Program-made: the position numbers and the translations under genes
Part shown: one piece after another, positions 39,601 through 50,760 of the stretch
Position numbering within the stretch: position 1 is the stretch's first letter
Layout of the letters: every line of letters begins with the position of its first letter
NCBI RefSeq assembly: GCF_019511375.1
Contig: NZ_JAEUAO010000008.1
Location: forward strand, 1-64,000
Direction of reading: 5' to 3'
Origin: Rhizobium herbae
GTDB taxonomy: Bacteria > Pseudomonadota > Alphaproteobacteria > Rhizobiales > Rhizobiaceae
DNA: 64,000 nt
The notes under the pieces: generated by a model
What the model saw: the letters and a program-made list of their open reading frames with translations, nothing else
Database searches by the model: none
What the model was told of the DNA's origin: nothing

Positions 39601-42408
39601 GGCTTCAGCCCGATCACGATCGGCAGCACCAACCTCGACGGCGCGCTTGCGGGCTCCTTCAGGCTCGCCGACAAAAGCCTGAACACGACGTTCAAGCTCT
39701 CGGCCCGCCCCGCTGCTCTGCCGGCCTCCGTCTCGGCGAAATTCGATGCGCCGGTGGATGTCGCCGGCACGCTCGCGACAGGCCCCGACGGCGCCGTGGA
39801 CATCACGAACCTCAACGTGACCTCCAGCACACTCCAGGCCGCCGGTTCCGTCGCGCTCAAGTCGCAGACCCTGACGGCCACGCTGACCGGCACCGTGCTT
39901 GATCTCGGCAAGGTTTTGGCTGACGCAGAGGGCCAGGCCAACTTCACTATTGATGCCACCGGCCCACTCGACAATCTCGGCGTCAAGGCCGACATCACCT
40001 CCCGCGGCGCGACGCTTGCCGGTCGCACCTTGACCGATCTGCAGGTGACGGCGGATGCAAGGGCCAATCCGAAGAACCCGCAGGCGAAGATCACCGCCAC
40101 CGGCGCGCTCGGCGGCCAGGCGATCAACGTCAAGGCCGATCTCGTTTCCAAGGACGGCCGCACCAGTGTGCCGGTGCTGCAGGTGCAGATCGGCGAGAAC
40201 ACGCTGAACGGCGTTGTCGAGTTCACATCCGACTTCCTACCGCAGGGGACGATCGACTTCACTTTCCCCGATGTCGGACTGCTGGCCGCCATGGCCGGCG
40301 AAAAGGCCTCCGGCGAATTGGCAGGATCGGCATCCCTCAAAAGCGATGGAGGCGTAACCTCGATCGCCCTCAAGGCCAGCGGCTCCGGCATCAAGCGCGG
40401 CGATCTCGTCATCACCAAGCCGGTCGCCGACATCACCATCGCCGACCTGAAGGCGCTGGCGATCAAGGGCAATCTTTCGGTCGAGACGTTTTCGCAAGGC
40501 ACCAACCGCGTCAGTGGCCTCAAGCTCGATTTCGTCCAGCAGGAAAACCAGACCAATGTCGCGCTCGACGGCAGCTATGACGGCGCACCGCTCAAGCTGC
40601 GTGCCGATATCCGGACGGCGGGCGGCAAGACGACTGTCGATCTCGCCTCGTTCACGGCCACCCCGAGAAAGATCCCGGTCAAGCTCTCGGCACCGACAAC
40701 GATCGCGATCGAGAACGGCACCGTCAGCCTGCAGAAATTGACGCTCGGGGCGTCCGGCGGGATGATCGCGGTGACCGGATCGGCGGGCGAAAAACTCGAT
40801 CTCGCCATCAATCTCAGCGCCCTGCCCGCCAGGCTTGCCAATACTTTCGCGCCGTCACTCGGCGCCGACGGTACGATCAGCGGCACGGTCGGGGTCAAAG
40901 GCACATCGGCGGCACCCGTCGCCGCCTATGACCTGCGCTGGGCGAATGCGATGGTTGCCCAGGCCAGGTCCGCCGGCGTCAGCGCGCTCGATGTCACCGC
41001 CAAGGGGCAGTTCGCCGACAACACGGTAACGCTCGACGCGACGATCAGCGGCGCAGGCGGGCTCTCGTTTCGGGGCGGCGGCAAGGTGGGCCTCACTGGT
41101 AACCGGCCGATCGACATGAAATTTTCCGGCAACCTGCCCTTCGGTCTCGCCGCCGGTTTGCTGGCGCAGCAAGGTTTTACGCTAACGGGCGCCGCCAATG
41201 TCGATCTCGCCATCACGGGGAATGCGACGGCGCCGCAGATCACCGGCACGATCTCGACCTCCGGCGCCCGCCTTGTCGATGTCCGCCGCAACCTCGCGAT
41301 TACCGACCTGACGGCCAATATTACCCTCGACGGCAAGCAGGCGAGCATTTCCAAACTGTCCGGTCGGCTCGCCAGCGGCGGTTCGCTCGATGTCACCGGC
41401 ACGGTCGGCATCGCGCCGGGCTCCGGCTTTCCTGCCGATCTCGCCATCCGTCTCGACAATGCGACCTATGTCGACGGCAGCCTGTTCACCGCCAATGTCG
41501 ATGGCGCCATGACGCTGAAGGGCTCACTGATCGCAACGCCGGTGCTGGGCGGAAAGGTCACCATCCGGAAGGCGGCGATCACAATCCCCGAAAAGCTCCC
41601 CGCCTCGCTGTCGGAGATCAACATCAAGCACAGGAATGCGCCCGCCAAGGTCCGCCAGATGCAGGCGGATGTCAAAAGCGACACAGCGAGCAGCGGCGGA
41701 GCCAAGAGCGGCGGCGTGGCCTTCGACCTCGCCCTCAGCGCGCCCGGAAAACTCTTCGTCCGCGGCCGCGGCATCGACGCCGAACTCGGCGGCGATCTGA
41801 CGATCCGCGGCACAGCCGCCCAGCCCGCAGTATCGGGCGGTTTCGAGATGCGGCGCGGCCGCCTCGAAATTCTCGGCAAGCGGCTCGACTTCTCGGAGGG
41901 CACGATCAGCTTCGGCGGCAACCTGATCCCGACGCTCGACCTCGATGCAACGTCGACAGCGGGCTCGACGACGATCACCGTTAATGTCGCCGGTCCCGCC
42001 AACAATCCGACCATCACCTTCTCGTCGTCGCCCGCTCTGCCGCAGGATGAAATCCTGGCGCAGCTGATCTTCAACCGCTCGCTCTCCAATCTTTCGGCCC
42101 TGCAGATCGCGCAGCTCGCGAGTGCCGTGAGCCAGCTGGCCGGCGGCGGCTCCAACTCGCTGCTCGACGGATTGCGCAACAAGCTCGGCGTCGACGACCT
42201 CGACGTCTCGACCGACGCCAGCGGCGGCGCCCGGGTCACCGCCGGCAAATATCTCAACGACCGCACCTATCTGGAGCTCCAATCCGGCTCCGAGGCCGGC
42301 GGCGGCAAGGCGATCATCAATCTCGACGTCGGCCGCGGCGTCAAGCTGCGCGGCGAAGCCGGCAGCACCGGCACGGGCGGCGGTATCTTCTATGAGAAGG
42401 AATATTGA
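36697..42408 (+). CDS. tamB: TamB translocation and assembly module protein, with internal duplication
   Basis: The 1903-residue inner-membrane-anchored protein has one N-terminal transmembrane helix (about 14-37), a very long beta-rich, weakly repetitive periplasmic body, and the conserved C-terminal TamB domain (about 1520-1903), with EILGKRLDFSEGTISFGG, SSSPALPQDEILAQLIFNRS and the final FYEKEY. E. coli TamB has about 1259 residues. Much of the excess here comes from two in-register 513-residue repeats (353-865 and 866-1378). It probably forms the groove that carries lipid or polypeptide to the outer membrane with TamA. Confidence 0.95.
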   Translation: MNRFLRFLKAAARWFLYCLGLILVAAVLFLVFAGFTAPGARMVAAMIEKYASTPDQIVRINDPSALLTGDFAASSITLFDSKGVYAEIREVAIDWSPTALFAKRFEATKLSAGSVRLERLPVPSQETREVRETFALPLDVKIDAFNLKEVVIGKEIAGVDQFLSAQGKLNATNASIATALAVAQRDRPDAKAIADIVFNPAGNELRLETTIEEPKGGLLAKAMRLPGEPAISVNVTGQGPLSNWSGTATAALDGKGVLKLGGQHTLAADGFRTVSLKGGGTFDDLLPAAFRPLFEGTTDIDLSAAIDGKTVRIQTGKVATGALTLSASGTYSTTGQNDLKASLTGKNGPIDFRLPLEKGEARLAIDTASVSLIGDAQTAVLDIGAAIGKATLPEGEIEAIKLHAYSDAFNLSTRTGPLKTTIETGATRFASADIDRVIKGPVKIDGTLSLTPETVSFDPVTIESASIGGTLTGSYTIAENTVATGFKLFALPAVLPPALAAKFDTTIAIAGNLATGANGSVKVSDLTIKSGTVDVAGSAAFETDTLTAAITGTVPEIGKLLADAKGSAAFSADLTGPLDALAVKAKVTSSETTLAGRVLNDLAVNADAVIGRDGPTGAVTASGTLNGQAISAKAEIATAKGTTGIPSIEAVIGSNTVKGSFDLTKEFEPNGSLTFNFPDVGLLAAVAGQTASGDLAGSASITTQNGVTSVAVKAGGSGITRGDLVIIKPAADITIADLKALAIKGAVTVEEVKQGANLLTGLKLGFEQQDKTTNFALAGTYDAAPLSARGDLQSAAGRTTIRLQSFAAAPRKIPLELANPTTIVIENGAVNLRQLAINAYGGTVTLTGSAGEKLALTADLAGIDTRLPLKAGEAHIVLDTATASINGDMQAAVLDVAGNIAEVALPQGRFDAIKFAAHSDRFNLTSRAGPVAATIEAGATQLTNADLDRLVKGPIRVATTLDVTPEAVGFSPITIGSTNLDGALAGSFRLADKSLNTTFKLSARPAALPASVSAKFDAPVDVAGTLATGPDGAVDITNLNVTSSTLQAAGSVALKSQTLTATLTGTVLDLGKVLADAEGQANFTIDATGPLDNLGVKADITSRGATLAGRTLTDLQVTADARANPKNPQAKITATGALGGQAINVKADLVSKDGRTSVPVLQVQIGENTLNGVVEFTSDFLPQGTIDFTFPDVGLLAAMAGEKASGELAGSASLKSDGGVTSIALKASGSGIKRGDLVITKPVADITIADLKALAIKGNLSVETFSQGTNRVSGLKLDFVQQENQTNVALDGSYDGAPLKLRADIRTAGGKTTVDLASFTATPRKIPVKLSAPTTIAIENGTVSLQKLTLGASGGMIAVTGSAGEKLDLAINLSALPARLANTFAPSLGADGTISGTVGVKGTSAAPVAAYDLRWANAMVAQARSAGVSALDVTAKGQFADNTVTLDATISGAGGLSFRGGGKVGLTGNRPIDMKFSGNLPFGLAAGLLAQQGFTLTGAANVDLAITGNATAPQITGTISTSGARLVDVRRNLAITDLTANITLDGKQASISKLSGRLASGGSLDVTGTVGIAPGSGFPADLAIRLDNATYVDGSLFTANVDGAMTLKGSLIATPVLGGKVTIRKAAITIPEKLPASLSEINIKHRNAPAKVRQMQADVKSDTASSGGAKSGGVAFDLALSAPGKLFVRGRGIDAELGGDLTIRGTAAQPAVSGGFEMRRGRLEILGKRLDFSEGTISFGGNLIPTLDLDATSTAGSTTITVNVAGPANNPTITFSSSPALPQDEILAQLIFNRSLSNLSALQIAQLASAVSQLAGGGSNSLLDGLRNKLGVDDLDVSTDASGGARVTAGKYLNDRTYLELQSGSEAGGGKAIINLDVGRGVKLRGEAGSTGTGGGIFYEKEY
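37753..40830 (+). repeat. Tandem 513-codon duplication inside tamB
   Basis: Unit 1 is 37753-39291 and unit 2 is 39292-40830, each exactly 1539 bases. Matching landmarks include NFPDVGLLAAVAGQ/TFPDVGLLAAMAGE, GDLVIIKPAADITIADLKAL/GDLVITKPVADITIADLKAL and APRKIPLELANPTTI/TPRKIPVKLSAPTTI, all 513 residues apart. A third unit begins with the diverged LSALPARLA at residue 1372 and then breaks off into unique sequence. Confidence 0.8.
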
Positions 42409-42433
42409 AGAGACCGGTCAGAGCTGGCGTCAA

Positions 42434-42706
42434 CTAGCTGTCGAAAAACTTGTCGACAGCATCCATGTTCTGAACCGCAAGAGCGCCGACAGCGATCATC
42501 AAGGCGCTGCCTAGCCACAGGTTGACGAAGGTGCCGACGATCAAAAATATGGAGATAGTTGTTGCGATAGCCATGCCTTGCTTGAGCGAAAATTTGTAAG
42601 GCCTTTTCTCGCCTCTAATGCCGCAGACAACAGTCATCAGCACATGGAGGACCGCTATCGCAATCAGAGGACCCCAGGCGCCAAGCGACAAGATGTATTC
42701 TCGCAT
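42434..42706 (-). CDS. Small membrane protein of unknown function
   Basis: The 90-residue protein has three probable membrane segments (about 8-26, 45-62 and 64-80): LGAWGPLIAIAVLHVLMTVV, a basic loop GIRGEKRPYKFSLKQ, then MAIATTISIFLIVGTFVNLW. I start at the ATG at 42706 because ACGGAG lies ten bases upstream; the frame continues to 42739. No family is recognised. It lies tail to tail with tamB, 44 bases before the Lrp-type regulator gene's stop in the same direction, and may form its own short transcript. Confidence 0.5.
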   Translation of the reverse strand: MREYILSLGAWGPLIAIAVLHVLMTVVCGIRGEKRPYKFSLKQGMAIATTISIFLIVGTFVNLWLGSALMIAVGALAVQNMDAVDKFFDS

Positions 42707-42750
42707 AGTTCTTGAACTCCGTGCAGACACAGGGATCACTTTTTCATTTA

Positions 42751-43194
42751 TCAGAAAGCTGCCGAAATCTTGCTGGTCTTCAGCAGGATATTCGTCTCGG
42801 TCAGATTGATGCCGTCGATCAGGCGGATGCGCCGCAGCGTTTCGTCGAAGGTGGCGAGATCCTTGTCTTCCAGCTCGGCAATGAAATCCCAGCGGCCATT
42901 GGTGGAATGAAGCGCCCGGACCTGCGGCAGGCCGCGCAATTGCGCAGCAACCTTGTCGGCCATCTTGCCATGAATCTCGATCATGACGATGGCCCTGACG
43001 CCGCTGCCGGAAAGTTCCGCGCCGGTGCGGATGGTGAAGGCGGCGATGGTGCCTGACGACACCAGGCGGTCGATGCGGGCGGCAACGGTGGCACGCGAGG
43101 CACCGGTCGCGGCGGCCAGCGACGAGACCGGTGTGCGGGCGTTGTGGCGAAGCGCGCTGATCAACGTATGATCGAGATCGTCCAGGCTTATCAT
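42751..43194 (-). CDS. Lrp/AsnC-family regulator of arginine catabolism
   Basis: The 147 residues comprise an N-terminal winged helix-turn-helix (LDHTLISALRHNARTPVSSLAAATGASRATVAARIDRL) and a C-terminal RAM effector domain with GRWDFIAELEDKDLATFDETL. It is divergent from the arginase gene across a 146-base gap, which strongly suggests that it controls the arginase and ornithine aminotransferase genes, probably in response to arginine or ornithine. It is distinct from the Lrp/AsnC protein at 2.4-2.9 kb; the two share only family features. Confidence 0.9.
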   Translation of the reverse strand: MISLDDLDHTLISALRHNARTPVSSLAAATGASRATVAARIDRLVSSGTIAAFTIRTGAELSGSGVRAIVMIEIHGKMADKVAAQLRGLPQVRALHSTNGRWDFIAELEDKDLATFDETLRRIRLIDGINLTETNILLKTSKISAAF

Positions 43195-43340
43195 TATGGT
43201 CGTCCGAACTTATCAGAGTGTCGATTATTGCCGTCTATCTGTCAGTTTTCAATCTATTTGCCAACATCTCAACCGGTCATAATCGCGCACAACCGGAAAA
43301 ACGAAGAATCACCGGCATCACGCAAACCTGCGGGGAAACC

Positions 43341-44276
43341 ATGGCTGAATCCAAGAAATCCATCGCGCTGATCGGCGCCCCACTCGAGGAAGGCTCCGGC
43401 CGCCGTGGTTGTGCCATGGGCCCGGCAGCGCTGCGCATCGCCGGCATCGACACCATCCTCGCCGGACTCGGCCACAGCGTTACCGACGAAGGCGACCTGA
43501 AGCCGCTGCCGGCCCGTGACCTTGCCAATCATCCCGGTGCCAACAACCTGCAGATCGTCGCCGCCGTCACCCGCGCGCTGGATGAATCGGTGCATGACGC
43601 GGCGCGTGCCGGCAAGTTTCCGCTGATCCTCGGGGGCGACCATGCCCTGTCGATGGGCTCGGTTTCGGGCATGGCGCGCCATGCCAGGGAACAGGGCCGC
43701 CCACTCTTCGTGCTGTGGCTCGATGCCCATGCCGACTTCAATTCGCCGGCAACCTCGCCGTCCGGCAACATGCATGGCATGCCGGTCGCCTTCTTCTGCG
43801 GCGAGGCCGAATTTGCGCCGATCCTCGACAGGGATCGCCCGCTGGTCGATCCGAGACACGTCTTCCAGGTCGGCATCCGTTCCGTCGATGACCGCGAGCG
43901 CGAGGAAATCGCCGAGCACGGCGTCAATGTCTACGACATGCGCGCCATCGACGAGACCGGCATGGCGCATATCATGCACGAGATCATCGCGACGATTAAG
44001 GCCGCGAACGGCATGCTGCATGTCAGCCTCGACGTCGATTTCCTTGATCCCGAACTGGCGCCCGGCGTCGGCACCACGGTGCCCGGCGGCGCGACCTTCC
44101 GCGAAGCGCACCTGATCATGGAAATGCTCTGCGACAGCGGCCTCGTCTCGTCGCTCGATCTCGTCGAGCTTAACCCCTTCCTTGACGATCGGGGAAAAAG
44201 CGCCCGCATCCTCGTCGAACTGACCGCAAGCCTGTTCGGCCGCCGCATTCTCGACCGCCCGACCCGCAGCGCCTGA
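43341..44276 (+). CDS. rocF: Arginase
   Basis: The 311-residue ureohydrolase cleaves arginine to ornithine and urea. The binuclear manganese ligands are all present: GGDHALSMG (about 100-108), DAHADFNSP (about 129-137), and [15 protein letters not shown] (about 233-247), plus HGMPVAF and the E of VELNPFLD. I start at the ATG at 43341 with GGGGAAA upstream; the longer frame to 43218 crosses the promoter region. The ornithine aminotransferase gene follows 29 bases later. The operon is controlled from the divergent Lrp-type gene. Confidence 0.96.
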   Translation: MAESKKSIALIGAPLEEGSGRRGCAMGPAALRIAGIDTILAGLGHSVTDEGDLKPLPARDLANHPGANNLQIVAAVTRALDESVHDAARAGKFPLILGGDHALSMGSVSGMARHAREQGRPLFVLWLDAHADFNSPATSPSGNMHGMPVAFFCGEAEFAPILDRDRPLVDPRHVFQVGIRSVDDREREEIAEHGVNVYDMRAIDETGMAHIMHEIIATIKAANGMLHVSLDVDFLDPELAPGVGTTVPGGATFREAHLIMEMLCDSGLVSSLDLVELNPFLDDRGKSARILVELTASLFGRRILDRPTRSA

Positions 44277-44305
44277 GCCCACCAACCCGAGCCACCGGAG
44301 ACCCC

Positions 44306-45511
44306 ATGAACACGACGAACGCACTGATCGAAACCGAATACCGGCTCGGCGCGCATAACTACAAGCCGCTCGACGTCATCCTGTCGCGCGGCGAAGGCGT
44401 CTATGTGTGGGACCTCGACGGCAACCGCTATCTCGACTGCCTGTCGGCCTATTCCGCAGTCAACCAGGGTCATTGCCACCCGAAGATCCTGGCGGCAATG
44501 ATCGAGCAGGCGCGGAAGCTGACGCTGACCTCGCGTGCCTTCCGCAACGACCAGCTGGCGCATCTCTACGAAGAGCTGGCGGCGCTCACCGGCAGCCATA
44601 AGATCCTGCCGATGAACTCCGGTGCCGAAGCGGTCGAGACCGCCATCAAGGCGGTGCGCAAATGGGGTTACGAGGTCAAGGGTGTTGCGGACAACAAGGC
44701 CGAGATCATCGTCTGCTCCAACAACTTCCACGGCCGCACCATGGGCATCGTCGGCTTCTCCACCGATCCGGACGCACGCACCGGTTTCGGCCCGTTCGCA
44801 CCCGGCTTCGTCACGGTGCCGTTCGGCGACATCGACGCCTTCCGCGCCGCCATCAACGAAAACACCGTCGCCTTCCTGATCGAGCCGATCCAGGGCGAAG
44901 CCGGCGTCATCATCCCGCCACGCGGCTATTTCCCCGAGGTCCGCGCGCTCTGCTCGAGGCATGGCGTGACGCTGATCCTCGACGAAATCCAGACCGGGCT
45001 TGGGCGCACCGGCAGGCTGCTTGCCGAAGAACACGAGGGCATCGAGGCCGACGTGACCTTGATCGGCAAGGCGCTCTCCGGCGGCTTCTATCCCGTTTCG
45101 GCGGTGCTTTCCAATTCGGAAGTGCTCGGCGTCCTGAAACCCGGCCAACATGGCTCGACCTTCGGCGGCAACCCGCTTGCCTGTGCCATCGCCCGTGCCG
45201 CGCTGAAGGCGCTGACCGAGGAAGGCATGATCGAAAACTCCGCCCGTATGGGCGACCGCTTCCAGACGGGGCTGAAGGACATCCGCTCCAATATTATCAA
45301 GGAAGTTCGCGGCCGCGGCCTGATGCTCGCCGTCGAGCTCGTGCCGGAGGCCGGTGGCGCGCGCAAATACTGCGAAGCGCTCAAGCAGCGCGGCATCCTC
45401 GCCAAGGACACCCACGGCGACACGATCCGCATCGCGCCGCCGCTGGTCATCACGCCGGACCAGGTCGACTGGGCGGTCGAGCAGTTCGCCGGCGTTCTCG
45501 CCTCGGCTTGA
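44306..45511 (+). CDS. rocD: Ornithine aminotransferase
   Basis: The 401-residue class III PLP aminotransferase moves the delta-amino group of ornithine to 2-oxoglutarate, giving glutamate semialdehyde. Signatures are [70 protein letters not shown] and the PLP lysine in [12 protein letters not shown] (about 253). With arginase it completes conversion of arginine to glutamate semialdehyde. AGCCACCGGAG lies just upstream of the ATG. A very strong terminator ends the operon. Confidence 0.96.
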   Translation: MNTTNALIETEYRLGAHNYKPLDVILSRGEGVYVWDLDGNRYLDCLSAYSAVNQGHCHPKILAAMIEQARKLTLTSRAFRNDQLAHLYEELAALTGSHKILPMNSGAEAVETAIKAVRKWGYEVKGVADNKAEIIVCSNNFHGRTMGIVGFSTDPDARTGFGPFAPGFVTVPFGDIDAFRAAINENTVAFLIEPIQGEAGVIIPPRGYFPEVRALCSRHGVTLILDEIQTGLGRTGRLLAEEHEGIEADVTLIGKALSGGFYPVSAVLSNSEVLGVLKPGQHGSTFGGNPLACAIARAALKALTEEGMIENSARMGDRFQTGLKDIRSNIIKEVRGRGLMLAVELVPEAGGARKYCEALKQRGILAKDTHGDTIRIAPPLVITPDQVDWAVEQFAGVLASA

Positions 45512-45517
45512 TTGGCC

Positions 45518-45550
45518 AGCGCACCGGCCGCAACCGGCCGGTGCGCTTTC
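45518..45550 (+). terminator. Strong hairpin terminator of the arginase operon
   Basis: A perfect 13-bp stem (45518-45530 with 45535-45547, loop CAAC) starts seven bases after the rocD stop and is followed by TTTC. The T-run is short but the stem is very stable. Confidence 0.8.
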
Positions 45551-45768
45551 CTGGCACGCGCAAAAGCATCTCTTAACGATTTGTGATATAAGGTTCTTCG
45601 CAGGCGCGAACGGCTCTTTGCCGTGCATGACGCATCGCCCCTGACCGGATGTAGCCGGCACTCCAGACAATTTATCCGAGGCGGTAAGCGCAGGCGCGAT
45701 CATGATGCCAGCAGCATGCAGCCGAGGTTTGTTATGGCCGGGCGCCACACAACGGGAAGGAACCGCAG

Positions 45769-46248
45769 ATGACGAATGCACTGAAAATGACAGGTTTCGA
45801 CGGCGAAACACTGGAGATCATCGCCTTCCGGCTTCACGATCAGGAGTTCTGCGTGAAGACCACGACGATCCGCGAAATCCGCGGCTGGGCGCCCTCCACG
45901 CCGATCCCGCATTCACCGGCCGACGTGCTGGGCGTCATGAACCTGCGCGGCACGGTCATCCCGATCATCGACCTCGCCCATAAGCTCGGCATGAAGTCGA
46001 CGGTTGCCAACGAGCGCAGCGCCATCGTCGTCGCTGAAGTGCACAATATGGTCATCGGCCTCGTCGTCGACCGCGTCTCCGACATCCTGACGGTCCAGGG
46101 CAACCAGGTGCAGCCGGTTCCGGAAATCACCACCTCCTTCGACAAGAGCTATGCCGAAGGCATCATCGCCAACGAGACCGGCATGATCTGCTTCCTCAAT
46201 CTCGCCCGCATGTTCAAGGAACGCGAGATGGACGACATGGCCGCCTGA
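45769..46248 (+). CDS. cheW: CheW chemotaxis coupling protein
   Basis: The 159-residue protein is a single CheW SH3-like domain: LEIIAFRLHDQEFCVKTTTIREIRGW (15-40), VLGVMNLRGTVIPIIDLAHKLG (53-74) and GLVVDRVSDILTVQ (97-110). It links chemoreceptors to the kinase CheA. No other chemotaxis gene is near, as is common for orphan CheW copies in rhizobia. GGGAAGGA precedes the ATG and a terminator follows, so it is a one-gene transcript. Confidence 0.95.
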   Translation: MTNALKMTGFDGETLEIIAFRLHDQEFCVKTTTIREIRGWAPSTPIPHSPADVLGVMNLRGTVIPIIDLAHKLGMKSTVANERSAIVVAEVHNMVIGLVVDRVSDILTVQGNQVQPVPEITTSFDKSYAEGIIANETGMICFLNLARMFKEREMDDMAA

Positions 46249-46269
46249 CCGGATCAAATCGAATGGACG

Positions 46270-46294
46270 AGAGCGGCCGGCGGCCGCTCTTTTC
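46270..46294 (+). terminator. Rho-independent terminator after cheW
   Basis: AGAGCGGCCG and CGGCCGCTCT face each other around one base (46270-46290), in practice an 8-9-bp stem with a small loop, followed by TTTT. It lies 21 bases past the cheW stop. Confidence 0.85.
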
Positions 46295-46347
46295 GTTTCA
46301 GTCGGGCGAGCCGGTAGAGACATGGCCGCAGACGCCACCGCTGGCTC

Positions 46348-49328
<2,981 letters not shown>

Positions 49329-49380
49329 GCCAAATCCCGACACCCGCGGCGACAGGCCGGCTCACCTATTCGGCTCTGCC

Positions 49381-50760
49381 CTACGGCCCCGACCTTGCAA
49401 TCAGCCGGCGATCGAATCCGCCCAGAATGCGCTTCACCAGTGCCGGATAGTCCTCGTCGAAATGGTGCCCCCCGTCGATCGGCAGAACCTCCACCCCGGT
49501 GCTGGCCAGCGTCGGGCAGAGATCGTCTTCATCGTCGGTCCCGTATATGCATTGAACAAGCGCAGGATTGATTTTCGCGATGTCGTCCGCCGGATCTCCA
49601 GAGCCCTCCGATCCGGTCGCGCCAAGCCAGCCGAGGACGGAAATCTTGTAGTCGACCTGGTGCGACACCGCCATTAGCGAGATCTGGGCCACCCGCTCGC
49701 GGTCCGCCTGCGGCAGCAGATTGTAGGTCCTCGGCAAAATATCCGCCCCGAAGGAATAGCCGACCAGCAGGACATGTCTAACGTTCCAGCGCTTGGCGTA
49801 GAACGCGATGATGCGATGGAGGTCGTCCGCGGTTTCCTGCGGCTGGCGTTCGGACCAGAAATAACGCAGCGAATCGATCCCGACCACCGGAACCCCCTGC
49901 TGCTGCAGCACGTCGCCGACCTCCTTGTCGATATCGCGCCAGCCGCCATCGCCGGAATAGACGATCGCCATCGTATCGCGGCTTGGCTTGGCATCGAGCA
50001 CCGTCAGCGGCAGGCCGAGCGGGTTGTCGTCATCTGCTGCGACCGAAATGAGCGAAGACAGCGTATCCGACAGCGCCGCCCAGCTGTCTTCGTTTGTTTC
50101 GGTGACCCGAATGTCGCTGTGGCTGGCGGTCAGACTGGCGACGTGCGCCCGGCCGTCCGCAGGCGCCGCACCGGTGAACAGCACGGTGACCGGATCGGGC
50201 AGCGGCCCGTCGGTCAGGCCGTAGATCATCCGGTCGCCCATCCTTTGCTTGGTCGCCGGGGTGCACAGCTGCTTGGTCAACGCGATGCCGGCCTCCGGGT
50301 CGATGGCCAGCGTCTGCCCGATCGTCGCCGCCGGCGTCTGCGCGGCGATCGCAAGGGCAAGCGCGCCGCCGGCGCCGACGCCAGCAACCATCGGCAGCCG
50401 ATAATTGTCGTTCCTGGCCGCCCGCTGGACCTCCTGGCTCAGCGCCTCGATGTCGGACACCATGTAGACGCAGTCACCATCGTCTTTTGCAAGCGATGCC
50501 AGATAGGCCGGCAGATCGATGCCGATCACCAGCGCTCCCTCTCCCGTCAGCGTCTTTGCCAGCGCATCTTCCTTCGTCGACCAGCCGGTCTTGTCGGAGA
50601 TCAAAAAGACCGCCGCGGAAAGGTTCCCGTCCGGCATCTGGATATGCGGGGCGGGAATCATGCCCGTATCGAAGCCTGATGCATTCTGCGCTCGCGCGCC
50701 TGCCGCAGAAAGAAACAGGCAAGCACCCAGCGCCGTAAGGATCACGATTTTCCCGATCAT
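49381..50760 (-). CDS. acvB: AcvB/VirJ-family periplasmic lysyl-phosphatidylglycerol hydrolase
   Basis: The 459 residues start with a signal peptide (about 1-25, ending AGARA). Two alpha/beta-hydrolase-like halves follow; the C-terminal VirJ-like half has the serine-hydrolase elbow GYSFGAD (about 345-351) and a late GGHHFDEDY. Agrobacterium AcvB hydrolyses lysyl-phosphatidylglycerol in the periplasm and is needed for virulence. The ATG overlaps the lpiA stop in ATGA, so the pair are translationally coupled: lpiA makes the lipid and AcvB limits it. The frame is open well upstream, but only inside lpiA. Confidence 0.9.
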   Translation of the reverse strand: MIGKIVILTALGACLFLSAAGARAQNASGFDTGMIPAPHIQMPDGNLSAAVFLISDKTGWSTKEDALAKTLTGEGALVIGIDLPAYLASLAKDDGDCVYMVSDIEALSQEVQRAARNDNYRLPMVAGVGAGGALALAIAAQTPAATIGQTLAIDPEAGIALTKQLCTPATKQRMGDRMIYGLTDGPLPDPVTVLFTGAAPADGRAHVASLTASHSDIRVTETNEDSWAALSDTLSSLISVAADDDNPLGLPLTVLDAKPSRDTMAIVYSGDGGWRDIDKEVGDVLQQQGVPVVGIDSLRYFWSERQPQETADDLHRIIAFYAKRWNVRHVLLVGYSFGADILPRTYNLLPQADRERVAQISLMAVSHQVDYKISVLGWLGATGSEGSGDPADDIAKINPALVQCIYGTDDEDDLCPTLASTGVEVLPIDGGHHFDEDYPALVKRILGGFDRRLIARSGP

